A stretch of DNA of 64,000 nt, from assembly GCF_031846345.1 (NCBI RefSeq), contig NZ_JAVRHX010000008.1:1-64000 (forward strand), read 5' to 3'. A program made the position numbers and the translations under genes. The notes under the pieces were generated by a model, which had not been told where the DNA came from, ran no database searches, and saw nothing but the letters and a program-made list of their open reading frames with translations. Position 1 is the stretch's first letter, and each line of letters starts with the position of its first letter. The DNA comes from Glaciecola petra. GTDB lineage: Bacteria; Pseudomonadota; Gammaproteobacteria; Enterobacterales; Alteromonadaceae. Positions 24,033 to 33,488 of the stretch are shown in pieces.

Positions 24033-24923
24033 ATGTCTTCTATTTGTATTATTGGATTAGGCTGGTTAGGCTTTCCTTTGACCAAACACCTACAATCTAA
24101 ACAATACCTCATTAAAGGAACGGTTCGCTCGCCAAATAAACAAAAAATAATAGCGAAAATGCTAAATTCCAAGATAGAGCGATTTGATTTGTACGCACAA
24201 GCACAACAAAATGCAGATGAAAAGCCTATGATCGAGAGCCTAGCGGCTTCAGAAGTTGTTGTTATTAACATTCCTCCCGGTCGAAAAAACTTTAATGCTG
24301 AATTATACATCAAGAATATGCAAGGCTTGATTCAGCGAGCTTTTGATAACGCTTGTAAGCATCTAGTTTTTGTCAGTACCACCGGTGTGTTTTCTAACAG
24401 CCATAGCATTGTTACCAACACTTCACTCGCTGATGCAAATACGCCATCAGGCGTTGCCCACGCAAAAATAGAAAATTATTTATTAAACAACTATTTTAAT
24501 GCTACGACCATTATAAGGCCGGCTGGCCTTGTAGGCCCAACTCAGAATTTTGCAGAAATTGATATTGCCTCGACAGTTCCGAAATTTAGACATCCAATTT
24601 ATACTTTGTGTCACAAAACCAATATTGAAAAAGGCAATGACCCTGTTAATTTAGTGCATTTAGATGATGTAATTGCAGTAATAGTTGCGGCTATTGAGCA
24701 AAAATGCACTGGACAAGCGCTCAATGTTAGTGCCACCGAGCATCCTACAAGAAAAGACTACTATGAATGGTGCGCCAAACAGCTAAATTTGCCTATACCA
24801 GGTTTTTTAGAAGATAATAAAAAGCGCCAAATAGGAAAAATAATTGACGCTTCAGATACTTATTCTTTGCTGGGATTGGTGCCTAATTACAATAGCCCTT
24901 ATAAAATGCTGAAACAAGGCTAG
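24033..24923 (+). CDS. NAD(P)-dependent epimerase/reductase-like protein (YeeZ-like)
   Basis: This 296-residue protein has an N-terminal Rossmann fold with GLGWLG at residues 8-13, VVVINIPPG (about 75-83) and FVSTTGVFSN (about 113-122). These are features of atypical extended SDR proteins such as E. coli YeeZ. The substrate is unknown. The Rossmann glycines lie so close to the N-terminus that the ATG at 24033 must be right, and no other in-frame start exists before the stop at 23991. This leaves no free Shine-Dalgarno site: the only candidate (AGAG) is inside the 3' arm of the upstream terminator. The mRNA may be leaderless or its translation structured. Confidence 0.88.
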   Translation: MSSICIIGLGWLGFPLTKHLQSKQYLIKGTVRSPNKQKIIAKMLNSKIERFDLYAQAQQNADEKPMIESLAASEVVVINIPPGRKNFNAELYIKNMQGLIQRAFDNACKHLVFVSTTGVFSNSHSIVTNTSLADANTPSGVAHAKIENYLLNNYFNATTIIRPAGLVGPTQNFAEIDIASTVPKFRHPIYTLCHKTNIEKGNDPVNLVHLDDVIAVIVAAIEQKCTGQALNVSATEHPTRKDYYEWCAKQLNLPIPGFLEDNKKRQIGKIIDASDTYSLLGLVPNYNSPYKMLKQG

Positions 24924-24929
24924 CACAAA

Positions 24930-24950
24930 AGAGCAGCCAAATGCTGCTCT
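24930..24950. terminator. hairpin terminator between convergent genes
   Basis: The stem AGAGCAGC/GCTGCTCT with a 5-nt loop. On the minus strand the stem runs into TTTTG, so it best serves the NSS transporter gene, but it may also stop the YeeZ-like gene. Confidence 0.7.
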
Positions 24951-24982
24951 AATATGACCCTTATCAACTGGGCTTTAGATAA

Positions 24983-26404
24983 TTACCCAATAATAGCTTG
25001 CCCAAAGTACTTAAGCGCAACTGTATTGATAAAAATAAGCGCCAATATACCGGGAATGAAAGTCCCTAAAGAAAAATTAACATATTTTGCTAACAAGCTC
25101 GTTTTATAGTTTGGAGCACCTTGTTCTAGTTCTGCATTAAAACCAAGCTTCTTCCAACGATAGCTGACAAACATACAAATCAAAAGGCCATTTAGAGGTA
25201 ATATGGTGTCGTAAAATACATCATATACAACATCAAAAAATGATTTGTCGGCGCCAGCATAGTTAATAAAGCTTGTGAAAAATTCAAAGAAACCAAAAGA
25301 AAATGCACACATTAACGCAAAAACAACCAGCAAAGCCCCGCATATAAATAAAGAGCTTTTGCGGCTCACTCCTTTTTCACTCATTAAGCTAGATACCGGC
25401 ACTTCAAAAATTGAAACCAATGAAGTGATCGCGGCAAAGAAGACTAATAAGAAGAAAAGACTTGCCACAATACTTGAGCCAACATAGCCTATACTCGACT
25501 GTAGCTCTAGAAAGATTTGCGGCAAATAAGAGAATATCATCGAAATCGATGACTCACTTAGTTCGTTAGTATTTACCTCGGGGTTAAACGAAAATATCGC
25601 AGGCAATATCATTAAGCCGGCTGTAAAAGCAACGGCTGTATCCGTTAAAGCAACTAGTTTTGCTGATTCAGGTAAATCCGCTTTCTTATTAATATAGCTA
25701 CCATAAGTAATCATTATTCCCATACCTAACGACAAGGAAAAGAATGCCTGGGAAAGCGCGCCATTCACGACACCTGCGTTTATTTTGTCAAAGTCAGGGA
25801 CTAGATAGAATTTAACGCCAGCCATGGCGTTATCTTGAAACAGCACGAAAATGACTAACAACACCAACATAGCGAATAAAGCCGGCATGAGTATTTTTGC
25901 GGCCTTTTCAATACCTTGTTTAACACCGCCTTGCAAGATTGCATAAACAACAAGTAGCACACCTATCATGTAAACAAACAAGCTGTTTCCAGAAACAAAT
26001 CCACCAAAAGTTTCTGGTTTTGCAAGTTCGTCTAAATTGCCTATAAGTGATTCAAATAAATAACCAAATATCCACACAGTAATCACTAAATAGAATACCG
26101 CGATCATGAAAGGGGTAATAACCGACAACCATCCGGCAAAACGCCATAAGGGATTCGATTTCGACAAATTAGTGTAAGCGCCTAAGGGATCTTTTTGACT
26201 TGCCCTGCCCACAGACATTTCAGCAATCATTACCGGTAAACAAATGGCCACAACAAATATTGCGTACATTAATAAAAACGCACCACCGCCATTTTTTGCG
26301 GCCCCTACGGGAAAACCAACAAGATTACCAATACCAACTGCAGAACCTGCTGCTGCCAATATAAAACCTATTTTTGAGCCAAATTGCTCGCGTGAACCCG
26401 CCAT
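24983..26404 (-). CDS. sodium-dependent transporter, NSS (SNF) family
   Basis: This inner-membrane symporter of 473 residues with about 11-12 membrane segments takes up an amino acid or amine with Na+ (LeuT fold). The first helix has the signature GSAVGIGNLVGFP, with the unwound GIGN region that binds Na+ and substrate. The sequence AKNGGGAFLLMYAIF, the acidic loop and the helix 6-8 region (SQAFFSLSLGMGIMITYGSY and FFAAITSLVSIFE) follow family order. The ribosome-binding site GGAG lies before the ATG. It is a single gene ended by the hairpin at 24930-24950. The substrate cannot be read from the sequence. Confidence 0.93.
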   Translation of the reverse strand: MAGSREQFGSKIGFILAAAGSAVGIGNLVGFPVGAAKNGGGAFLLMYAIFVVAICLPVMIAEMSVGRASQKDPLGAYTNLSKSNPLWRFAGWLSVITPFMIAVFYLVITVWIFGYLFESLIGNLDELAKPETFGGFVSGNSLFVYMIGVLLVVYAILQGGVKQGIEKAAKILMPALFAMLVLLVIFVLFQDNAMAGVKFYLVPDFDKINAGVVNGALSQAFFSLSLGMGIMITYGSYINKKADLPESAKLVALTDTAVAFTAGLMILPAIFSFNPEVNTNELSESSISMIFSYLPQIFLELQSSIGYVGSSIVASLFFLLVFFAAITSLVSIFEVPVSSLMSEKGVSRKSSLFICGALLVVFALMCAFSFGFFEFFTSFINYAGADKSFFDVVYDVFYDTILPLNGLLICMFVSYRWKKLGFNAELEQGAPNYKTSLLAKYVNFSLGTFIPGILALIFINTVALKYFGQAIIG

Positions 26405-26594
26405 GAGAACTCCTTATTATTTTTATTATGAGCATATTGTTTGTTTTTGGTCAGTCGCATTAGTCTGGAACAGTTTTGCATATGTACTGAGCAATGCTTT
26501 ATCGAATATGCTTATTCAACCATATATTAGCAATGTGAACGTAAATTGTCTTAAAAATTTATCCTAGGCAGATTAGTCTAAAAACCACTCATCT

Positions 26595-27335
26595 TTAGTA
26601 TTGTATATTTTGGCCATCCCAATCAAAATAATACGGTGATTGTTCACAGTCTAATTGTTCAATATGTTCTAGTAATCTTTCGGCTGTATACTGCGCGGTA
26701 AAAAGTTTACCGGGCTTTACGTTTGCTTGAAATGGTTTTGATAACTCAGTGTCTACCGTCCCAGGGTGATAGCAGGCAAGCACGCTATTAGGCGTGCGGC
26801 GCTTATATTCAATGCTAGCGGTTTTTACTATCATATTTAGCGCTGCTTTAGAGGCTCTATATCCGTACCATCCACCCAAGCCATTTTCACTAATGCTACC
26901 TACCCTGGCACTAAAGAATATCAAACATGCTCGATTTTTATTAACTGACTTCACTAAATGCTTTAACCATAACGCAGGTAATATGGTGTTAACTGCAAAA
27001 TACTCAGCTAAAGCGCTTTGTTGGATGTCTTCTAGTCTTTTTTCCGGTTTCAAACTGCCTATATTAGTATCTTCAGATACACGATGCAGTACGCCCGTTG
27101 TACATATGACTTTATCGAAACGAATACCTTTTTGGGTGGTTGCTTGTAGAAACTTGATTATTTCTGATTCGGCACTGGTATCAAACACAGAGTGATTTTG
27201 ATTTGCATAGCTATGCACAACGTCGCTTCTCGACACAGAATGCACAGTGACAGTATCTTGATTTTGACAATATTGCTTAATAAGCGCTTTAGCGATGCCG
27301 CCATTGGCGCCGATTATTAGAATATGATGGCTCAT
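26595..27335 (-). CDS. short-chain dehydrogenase/reductase (CsgA-like SDR)
   Basis: This 246-residue classical SDR has the cofactor motif GANGGIAK (residues 9-16), a VCTTG segment replacing NNAG, the catalytic Ser in FSARVG and YGYRASKAALN supplying Tyr and Lys. It resembles C-factor-like SDRs often annotated as cell-signalling proteins, though a simple carbonyl reductase is as likely. Its ATG overlaps the stop of the upstream DCC protein gene as ATGA, so the two are cotranslated. Confidence 0.88.
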   Translation of the reverse strand: MSHHILIIGANGGIAKALIKQYCQNQDTVTVHSVSRSDVVHSYANQNHSVFDTSAESEIIKFLQATTQKGIRFDKVICTTGVLHRVSEDTNIGSLKPEKRLEDIQQSALAEYFAVNTILPALWLKHLVKSVNKNRACLIFFSARVGSISENGLGGWYGYRASKAALNMIVKTASIEYKRRTPNSVLACYHPGTVDTELSKPFQANVKPGKLFTAQYTAERLLEHIEQLDCEQSPYYFDWDGQNIQY

Positions 27336-27748
27336 TTTAATTTCGCCTCACAGCTATCTTTACATTCTTTTGCACCCGTATAGTCTGAGCGTTGTTTGCC
27401 AGTCACCCAATACGATATACGATACCGATTGCGCGCAAATACCAAATAAGCTTTGTCTGCAAAAAAACGTATGATAGGCCAACGTAAAGGTGCATATAAC
27501 CATCCTTTGCCGACTAAACTCCATGCTTTATGAGTAGCATCTAAGCCAATTAGCATACTACCGTCTTCCAGCATGCCATGGATACGGTCGTTTAATGCTT
27601 GCCAGTCTAATTCAGGATATTCTTCGCTGAAGGAACTTTGCATAATGTCAACAAATGCAAGTTGCTTTTGCGTATTTCGCCGTTTGAGTTGATTCATCTC
27701 TTTTGCACATAAAGGACAAGAGCCATCGTAAAAAATTGTAAATGCCAT
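27332..27748 (-). CDS. thiol-disulfide oxidoreductase-like DCC family protein (DUF393)
   Basis: This 138-residue protein has the family signature DGSCPLC at residues 8-14, with the CxxC pair near the N-terminus, and the later block WSLVGKGWLYAPLRWPIIRFFADKAY. The DCC family is predicted to be thioredoxin-like, but no substrate is established. The C-terminus adds further cysteines (KECKDSCEAK). The gene overlaps the downstream SDR gene by 4 nt, suggesting a shared redox task. Confidence 0.88.
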   Translation of the reverse strand: MAFTIFYDGSCPLCAKEMNQLKRRNTQKQLAFVDIMQSSFSEEYPELDWQALNDRIHGMLEDGSMLIGLDATHKAWSLVGKGWLYAPLRWPIIRFFADKAYLVFARNRYRISYWVTGKQRSDYTGAKECKDSCEAKLK

Positions 27749-27875
27749 ATTATCTTCCCATCGGATTTGTAGAACTTGTACGTAGATAAATGTGCATTAG
27801 ATGTCTTGAATTATTTTTATTCGTATACACTTATGTTTACACCACAAAAATTACCGCCCAACATAGGAGAATAGC

Positions 27876-28412
27876 ATGGCAAATGAGAGTATTACTTTAG
27901 GAGGTGGTTGCTTTTGGTGCATTGAGACGGCATTTAACAGTGTGGAAGGTATAATCAATGCATTTAGTGGATACGCAAACGGGCATAGCAATAATGCTCC
28001 CTCATATGAGCTCGTTTGTTCTGGTGATACTGGATTCAATGAAGTTGTTCAGGTTACGTTCGACAATGAAATCATTAGCCTTAGAGAAGTATTAGAAATA
28101 TTTTTTGCCTTGCATGATCCTACACAATTAAATAGACAAGGTAACGACACGGGCACGCAATATCGCAGTGGCATATATTATCACAATGACAAGCAAAAAC
28201 TTGCAGCAGAAACTATTGTAAAAGAAATAGTAGATACAGAAATATGGCCGAATCCAGTAGTCACTGAAATTGAACCTTTAAAAGTTTACTTCCAAGCAGA
28301 AGATTACCATCAAGATTATTTCAGTAACAACCCACAAAATATGTACTGTAATATGGTAGTTGCGCCAAAACTCGCTAAGTTTAAACAAACCTTTGCAAAA
28401 CGTTTAAAGTGA
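27876..28412 (+). CDS. msrA: peptide-methionine (S)-S-oxide reductase
   Basis: MsrA repairs oxidised methionine in proteins. The catalytic motif GCFWC lies at residues 11-15, with Cys12 as nucleophile. The following blocks (GYANGHSNNAPSYELVCSGD, EVVQV, EIFFALHDPTQLNRQGNDTG, YRSGIYY) are characteristic. The C-terminal YHQDYF and MYC segment supplies a possible resolving cysteine. The length of 178 residues is normal for the short form; there is no MsrB fusion. A ribosome-binding site AGGAGA precedes the ATG. Confidence 0.95.
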   Translation: MANESITLGGGCFWCIETAFNSVEGIINAFSGYANGHSNNAPSYELVCSGDTGFNEVVQVTFDNEIISLREVLEIFFALHDPTQLNRQGNDTGTQYRSGIYYHNDKQKLAAETIVKEIVDTEIWPNPVVTEIEPLKVYFQAEDYHQDYFSNNPQNMYCNMVVAPKLAKFKQTFAKRLK

Positions 28413-28466
28413 ATACTGGCAACTAATAAGTAAACATTACGAACGAAAAATCGGAATAAACAAACC

Positions 28467-29621
28467 CTATTCAAACCATGTAGAAGGCATTTTTAGTGTA
28501 AAAAGCAATGGAGACATTTTCTCATAGCGTTCTCTATCTGCTTCGCACACAATATTTTTGTTATAATTTTTACGCCATGGGTCGTTAATCAAATACAGCA
28601 TATTTCCCTTCACTGCCACGCCTTCTATGGAAGCATTATTCATTTTATGAGTAGACTCGCATTCTTCAGATTGCTGAGAAGTTACTTCATATTGTAGAGA
28701 TACTATTTTAGTCGCTTTAGTTCTTCCTAAGTCAATGATCCATAACTGATTATCGTTGCGAGCAGCCGCAATTAAAAATCCGCTATGATTGGGAGAAGGA
28801 TAATAAACTTCCATACCATTAATTGGATGATTGGCTTTTTCAGCTAAACCCTCATTTAAATCAGGTATTAATAATTGTGCATCTTTAACATCAATAAATT
28901 CGTCTACGGCGTCAAACAATGAGGGCGTATATGCAAATTCAAAAACTCTTGGTGCGCTTTGGGCGTCTTTTTCCAAACCAATTAATAGCCTACCATCACG
29001 CGTGAGTGCAAGACCTTCAATCCCATCGTTAGGGTAGTCACCGAGGCCATCAGATTGATCAAACCTTAATGCCCTAATGCCTGTGACTAGTAATACTTCG
29101 TTGATAAGAGAAATCTTAACCAGCAAAGTAGGATGTTTCGTGTTTCCTGTATTATTTATACCACCATATTGGGTCTTACAGGCTTTCGAAAGCCCAGGGT
29201 AACGGGTGGCATCCTCCGTCACCAATAACCATTCTGGACTCATGCTGGCCGAATTATTATTGATTGCTACTAATCCTTCATAATCAGGGCTCGAGGACAA
29301 GTAATCAACAAAACAGCTACTGGTTAAAGCCTTAGACATTTTGATTGGCCCATGCTTTTGTAAAATATTGCCAGAGAGGGGATCGAGTTCATGCAGACGT
29401 TTTATTTGAGTAGCATGTGCACTGGCATCCGATACACTGAATAAACGTTCTCCGAGAAAACTCAAGCCCGATGGTTGTGGATCAAGCATCGTAGTGCCGT
29501 CTTGCTCTAGTATCCAAGTGCCTTTTAGTACTATTTCACTCGGATAGTCTTGGCCTTTGTCTGTGCAAGCGACAATGGCGAATACAAAAGCAATCAAAAT
29601 GAAAAGTGGAGAGTTGCGCAT
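28467..29621 (-). CDS. lipoprotein with esterase-like/phytase-like beta-propeller
   Basis: This 384-residue protein has a lipoprotein signal (lipobox AIVAC, Cys19). The mature part has repeating beta-blade segments such as PSGLSFLGERLFSVSD, NDGIEGLALTRDGRLLIGLE, INGMEVYYPSPNHSGFLIAA and NNASIEGVAVKGNMLYLINDP. The IEG-(L/V)A blades suggest the esterase-like-activity-of-phytase or SdiA-regulated propeller group. Function is unknown and it could be structural. It converges on msrA. Confidence 0.75.
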   Translation of the reverse strand: MRNSPLFILIAFVFAIVACTDKGQDYPSEIVLKGTWILEQDGTTMLDPQPSGLSFLGERLFSVSDASAHATQIKRLHELDPLSGNILQKHGPIKMSKALTSSCFVDYLSSSPDYEGLVAINNNSASMSPEWLLVTEDATRYPGLSKACKTQYGGINNTGNTKHPTLLVKISLINEVLLVTGIRALRFDQSDGLGDYPNDGIEGLALTRDGRLLIGLEKDAQSAPRVFEFAYTPSLFDAVDEFIDVKDAQLLIPDLNEGLAEKANHPINGMEVYYPSPNHSGFLIAAARNDNQLWIIDLGRTKATKIVSLQYEVTSQQSEECESTHKMNNASIEGVAVKGNMLYLINDPWRKNYNKNIVCEADRERYEKMSPLLFTLKMPSTWFE

Positions 29622-29745
29622 AGAGTTGGTTTTATTCCCGTAAATTTACATATCTACCGTAGGGTATAGTTAAACCTAGTAAAATAAAACCAAAATAAGA
29701 CAACATTTTACATCTTGATAATTGACTCACCTGTAAAAGTTTGAT

Positions 29746-31734
29746 GTGATGTCAGGCAGAAATAACCAACGCGGTGACCTTAAGTCATATATGACAAACA
29801 ACGCACTGAATCTGCCCAAAGTCCTTGCAGGGCCGATTGTCAGACACATCAATGAAAATACTTTTACACTGTGGCTGGTCACTTCGGCTTCAACTCGCTT
29901 TACTTTGCTAATGTCTGATAAAAAAGATAGCAAAAACGAACAACTGCCTTTTGATGAGTTACACAATATTGTAGATAATAGCAAGTTAACACAAACAGAG
30001 ACGCCCGTTGGTGAACGGTGTTTTATTCAACATATATCGCTTAGTCAAGAAGCTTTGTTGGAAGATCAAAAACTCTATTACTACGATTTACAACTCACAC
30101 TAAAAGACCAGTCAAAAACAGTTTTGTCCAAAGAATGCCCTGAACTCCTCTATCAAGGTGAAAATCGGTTTTCATTTAAATATAGTCAAACACTGAAACA
30201 AGTTATTCATGGCTCATGTCGCAAAGCGCATTATGAAGGGCAGGATGCGCTGCCACAACTTGATACATTACTAGAAAACAGCGTGAGTAAAGCACAAGCC
30301 AATGAACGCCCTGACCTTGTCCTGTTTACTGGCGATCAAGTCTACATAGATGATGTTGCCGGTCCTATGCTAACCGCAATTAAGCAAGTAATTGATATAC
30401 TTGGTTTGTACCACGAAGAATTTACAGGAAGCACCATAAAGGATTCTGCAGAACTATTTGCACATAAAGATTCTTACTACAAACGTGAACAATTACTACC
30501 CGATAATAAATCAAATGACGATTTATCGGATGCCTTTTTTAAAAGTAAAAAGAAGCCTGTTTTCACATCGGTTAATGCGCTTAACCATTTAATTGCTCTA
30601 AACGAAATGCTCGCCTTGTATTTGTTATCATGGTCAAGTCGAATATGGCCGTTTGTACACATCAGCAAAGATGATATCAATAAATACCAGATTCCAAGCG
30701 AATATTCTGCCAAGTATGAACACGAAATTAAGCTGATTGCTGATTTTAAAGCAGGTATTGGTCAAGTTGAAAGAGCATTTGCTCATGTTCCTATTTATAT
30801 GATATTCGATGACCATGACGTGACTGATGATTGGAATTTAACCCGCGGTTGGGAAGAGCAAATATACGGCAACCCATTCTCTAAAAGAATAATCGGCAAT
30901 GCTTTGTGCGCATACCTTTTATGCCAAGGTATCGGCAACCCCAAATATACTTGGGAAAATTTACAAAACGAGCTAAATAATACCTTTACTAATGAGGGAA
31001 TATACGAGCATGATTCTTTAATAGATAGACTCTTAGAGCATAAACATTGGCATTATGGGTTAAAAACCTATCCTCCCATTCAAGTTTTGGATACTCGTAC
31101 ACAACGGTGGAGAAGTGAATCAAATAAGAATAAACCTTCAGGTTTGATGGATTGGGAAGCATTGTGCGAACTACAGCAACAAATTATTGGCAAAGAATCG
31201 GTTATTATGGTGTCAGCCGCTCCTGTTTATGGTGTAAAACTAATTGAAGCTATTCAAAAGGTTTTTACTGTATTTGGCGGGGCTTTAATGGTTGATGCAG
31301 AAAACTGGATGGCGCACAAAGGCACTGCATCTGTCATGTTAAATATATTCAGGCACATAAAAACGCCACCTAATTTTATTATTTTGTCGGGCGATGTACA
31401 CTACTCCTTTGTCTATGATGTCAGCTTACGATTTAGGCAAAACAGTCCAAAAGTGGTGCAATTTACCTGTTCTGGCATTCACAATGAATTCCCCGATAAA
31501 TTAATTAGACGCTTTGAACGAGCGAACAAATGGCTGTATGGACATCGCTCACCCTTAAACTGGCTAACGAAAAGACGGAATATGTCCATCAAGGAGCGAG
31601 AGTCTAGTGTTGATAAGCGAGATATCGTGAATGCGAGTAGTTTAGGTCTCTTGATATTAACAGACCAAGGTACGGAAGAAGCTTGTAAACTGATCCTTGC
31701 AGACGGTTCTCAGGTAACATTTGAGAAAGCGTAA
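29746..31734 (+). CDS. PhoD-like alkaline phosphatase / metallophosphoesterase
   Basis: This 662-residue protein has no signal peptide. The start LPKVLAGPIVRHINENTFTLWLV is a PhoD-type N-terminal beta domain. The metal-binding phosphatase core follows: IHGSCRK, LVLFTGDQVYIDD, IFDDHDVTDDWN and ILSGDVHYSFVYD. These supply the Asp/His ligands of PhoD enzymes, which are phosphodiesterase/phosphomonoesterases using Fe/Ca in characterised members. Lack of a Tat signal and the length suggest an intracellular variant. The GTG at 29746 and the ATG at 29749 are adjacent alternative starts; a later ATG at 29791 is also possible. The fldB gene follows by 26 nt. Confidence 0.85.
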   Translation: MMSGRNNQRGDLKSYMTNNALNLPKVLAGPIVRHINENTFTLWLVTSASTRFTLLMSDKKDSKNEQLPFDELHNIVDNSKLTQTETPVGERCFIQHISLSQEALLEDQKLYYYDLQLTLKDQSKTVLSKECPELLYQGENRFSFKYSQTLKQVIHGSCRKAHYEGQDALPQLDTLLENSVSKAQANERPDLVLFTGDQVYIDDVAGPMLTAIKQVIDILGLYHEEFTGSTIKDSAELFAHKDSYYKREQLLPDNKSNDDLSDAFFKSKKKPVFTSVNALNHLIALNEMLALYLLSWSSRIWPFVHISKDDINKYQIPSEYSAKYEHEIKLIADFKAGIGQVERAFAHVPIYMIFDDHDVTDDWNLTRGWEEQIYGNPFSKRIIGNALCAYLLCQGIGNPKYTWENLQNELNNTFTNEGIYEHDSLIDRLLEHKHWHYGLKTYPPIQVLDTRTQRWRSESNKNKPSGLMDWEALCELQQQIIGKESVIMVSAAPVYGVKLIEAIQKVFTVFGGALMVDAENWMAHKGTASVMLNIFRHIKTPPNFIILSGDVHYSFVYDVSLRFRQNSPKVVQFTCSGIHNEFPDKLIRRFERANKWLYGHRSPLNWLTKRRNMSIKERESSVDKRDIVNASSLGLLILTDQGTEEACKLILADGSQVTFEKA

Positions 31735-31760
31735 TAAAACAAGTTCGTTATAGGAATAAA

Positions 31761-32297
31761 ATGACTCAACACACTCGCGCAGCCATATTTTATGGTTCTA
31801 CCACGTGCTACACCGAAATGGCTGCCGAAAAAATTCAACAACAATTAGTCGCATTATTATCAACACCTGTTGACCTTTTTGATATTAAAGATACTGCCTT
31901 AAGCAAAGCATCGGAATATGACCTTGTACTATTTGGTATATCAACTTGGGACTTTGGTGAATTGCAAGAAGACTGGGAATCGACCTGGGATGATATAAAA
32001 GAAATATCATTGCTCGATAAAACCATAGCCTTATTTGGGTTAGGTGACCAACTTGGGTATGCCGACTGGTTTCAAGATGCGCTAGGTATGCTGCATGACG
32101 AAGTCATTGTATTGGGTTGCGATATAATAGGTTATTGGCCAAATATTGGATATGAGTTCACCGCATCAAAAGGGCTTACTGAAGACGAACAATTTTTTGT
32201 AGGCTTATCCCTTGACGACGAAAATCAATACGATCAAACTGATGAGCGAATAGAACAATGGTGCCAGCAACTTTCAGAACAATTAAATAATATTTAA
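31761..32297 (+). CDS. fldB: flavodoxin 2
   Basis: This FMN-binding electron carrier has 178 residues. The phosphate-binding loop is FYGSTTCYTEMAAEKI (about residues 10-25), with the variant STTCYT loop and the block GISTWDFGELQEDWE, which marks the FldB subgroup rather than FldA. The isoalloxazine contacts GLGDQLGYADWFQDALGMLHD are present, and the C-terminal FVGLSLDDENQYDQTDERIEQW is conserved. The ribosome-binding site AGGAAT supports the ATG. It probably passes electrons to a reductase partner elsewhere. Confidence 0.93.
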   Translation: MTQHTRAAIFYGSTTCYTEMAAEKIQQQLVALLSTPVDLFDIKDTALSKASEYDLVLFGISTWDFGELQEDWESTWDDIKEISLLDKTIALFGLGDQLGYADWFQDALGMLHDEVIVLGCDIIGYWPNIGYEFTASKGLTEDEQFFVGLSLDDENQYDQTDERIEQWCQQLSEQLNNI

Positions 32298-32376
32298 CAA
32301 AATTTGCATTTACCCCCTACCCATTTTTTTCTGAATCGATATACTATGGATATTAATAAAAAAAGAGTTGTAGATA

Positions 32377-32781
32377 ATGAAGAGAAAAAAGCACACCTCT
32401 GGCGATGATGACGCGCAGATAGACATGACACCAATGCTCGACATTGTGTTTATTATGTTGATATTTTTTATTGTTACTACGACTTTCTCAAATGAGAAAG
32501 GCCTAGCAGCGAACAGGCCACCGCCTGATCAACAACCAACCAACCAACCTAGTAAAGCGTTGTCTATCCGCATTGATGCAACAGGGCAAATTCAAATGGG
32601 CGGTCGTGTTGTAGACATTCGCAGGGTTGTGGCAAACACCCAAACTTATTTGGCTGAAAATAATACTGATACAGCCGCAATACAAGCCGACGAAGATACA
32701 GAACACGGTATTGTGGTAGACGTAATGGATCAAGTAAAACAAGCGGGTATAGTTAACGTATCCGTTTTAGTGAAAAAATAA
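32377..32781 (+). CDS. ExbD/TolR family biopolymer transport protein (orphan)
   Basis: This 134-residue protein has a short cytoplasmic start, one membrane helix (about residues 20-41) with the essential Asp of the ExbD family in the segment MTPMLDIVFIMLIFFIV, a Pro-rich linker (NRPPPDQQPTNQPSKA) and a periplasmic domain with VVDVMDQVKQAGI. ExbD works with ExbB as a proton-driven motor for TonB-type energy transfer. No exbB or tonB gene is adjacent, and a terminator follows directly. It therefore either pairs with a distant ExbB or is a partner-less copy. Confidence 0.9.
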   Translation: MKRKKHTSGDDDAQIDMTPMLDIVFIMLIFFIVTTTFSNEKGLAANRPPPDQQPTNQPSKALSIRIDATGQIQMGGRVVDIRRVVANTQTYLAENNTDTAAIQADEDTEHGIVVDVMDQVKQAGIVNVSVLVKK

Positions 32782-32805
32782 CGGAAATTCATTTATCTAT
32801 TTAGT

Positions 32806-32836
32806 AAAAAAAGCCACTCAATAAGTGGCTTTTTTT
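32806..32836. terminator. bidirectional rho-independent terminator
   Basis: The 13-bp stem AAAAAAAGCCACT/AGTGGCTTTTTTT with loop CAATA, between the convergent exbD-like and ygjV-like genes. T-runs occur on both strands. Confidence 0.9.
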
Positions 32837-32859
32837 GTTTGACGTAAAAGTCATTAATG

Positions 32860-33384
32860 TCAACACACCTTGTTGGTTTTTCGGTTCTCTTTATACAGTG
32901 TGTAAAAAATGCTGCTTAAATTAATTGTATTGAAAATCGTACCAAAAATACTGCCAACCAACACCGCATAAAGTAAGCCTAACACTTCAGCTAAAATAAA
33001 CCATTGCCGAATGCGTAAAGCACTCGTCAACACAATCGAGCCAACGGTAAAAATCATGGACGAAGTATAGGCAAATAATATAATCCAAGCACTTTGCAAA
33101 TAAAACCACTCATAAATGAAAAAGCCCAAGTTTGCCAATATGAATAAAATGAGTATGCTCTTGCCTCTAAAGCGCATGGCAACGATGTTTCTTATACAAG
33201 CCAAAGCACACCCATACCCAGCCGCTAAAGCGCCTAGTAAAAAGAAATGGATGCTTATTGATGCCAAAGCTATAGCCGAAATGAGTCGGTATCGATTGAT
33301 ATCTTGTTGGCGATAACCAATAAAATTGAAGATTACTGCAATAGCGCCAAAAGACTCAGCAATTAAGTTTTCACTAGCAAACAA
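32860..33384 (-). CDS. YgjV family inner-membrane protein
   Basis: This 174-residue protein has about five membrane segments. The pattern FGAIAVIFNFIGYRQQDINRY, followed by GALAAGYGCALACIRNIVA, is that of the Imp-YgjV family of unknown function. The start is a TTG at 33384; GGAG lies six nt upstream and no better codon is available. It ends at a shared terminator. Confidence 0.82.
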   Translation of the reverse strand: MFASENLIAESFGAIAVIFNFIGYRQQDINRYRLISAIALASISIHFFLLGALAAGYGCALACIRNIVAMRFRGKSILILFILANLGFFIYEWFYLQSAWIILFAYTSSMIFTVGSIVLTSALRIRQWFILAEVLGLLYAVLVGSIFGTIFNTINLSSIFYTLYKENRKTNKVC

Positions 33385-33488
33385 TCACAACTCCAATGTA
33401 GAAGATAGCAAAATTAAGGGGGCGGTATTATGCAGAAATTGTGTGAGATTACTAGCCGTGATTTACACTATTTTGAAAAAAGGCCTTA

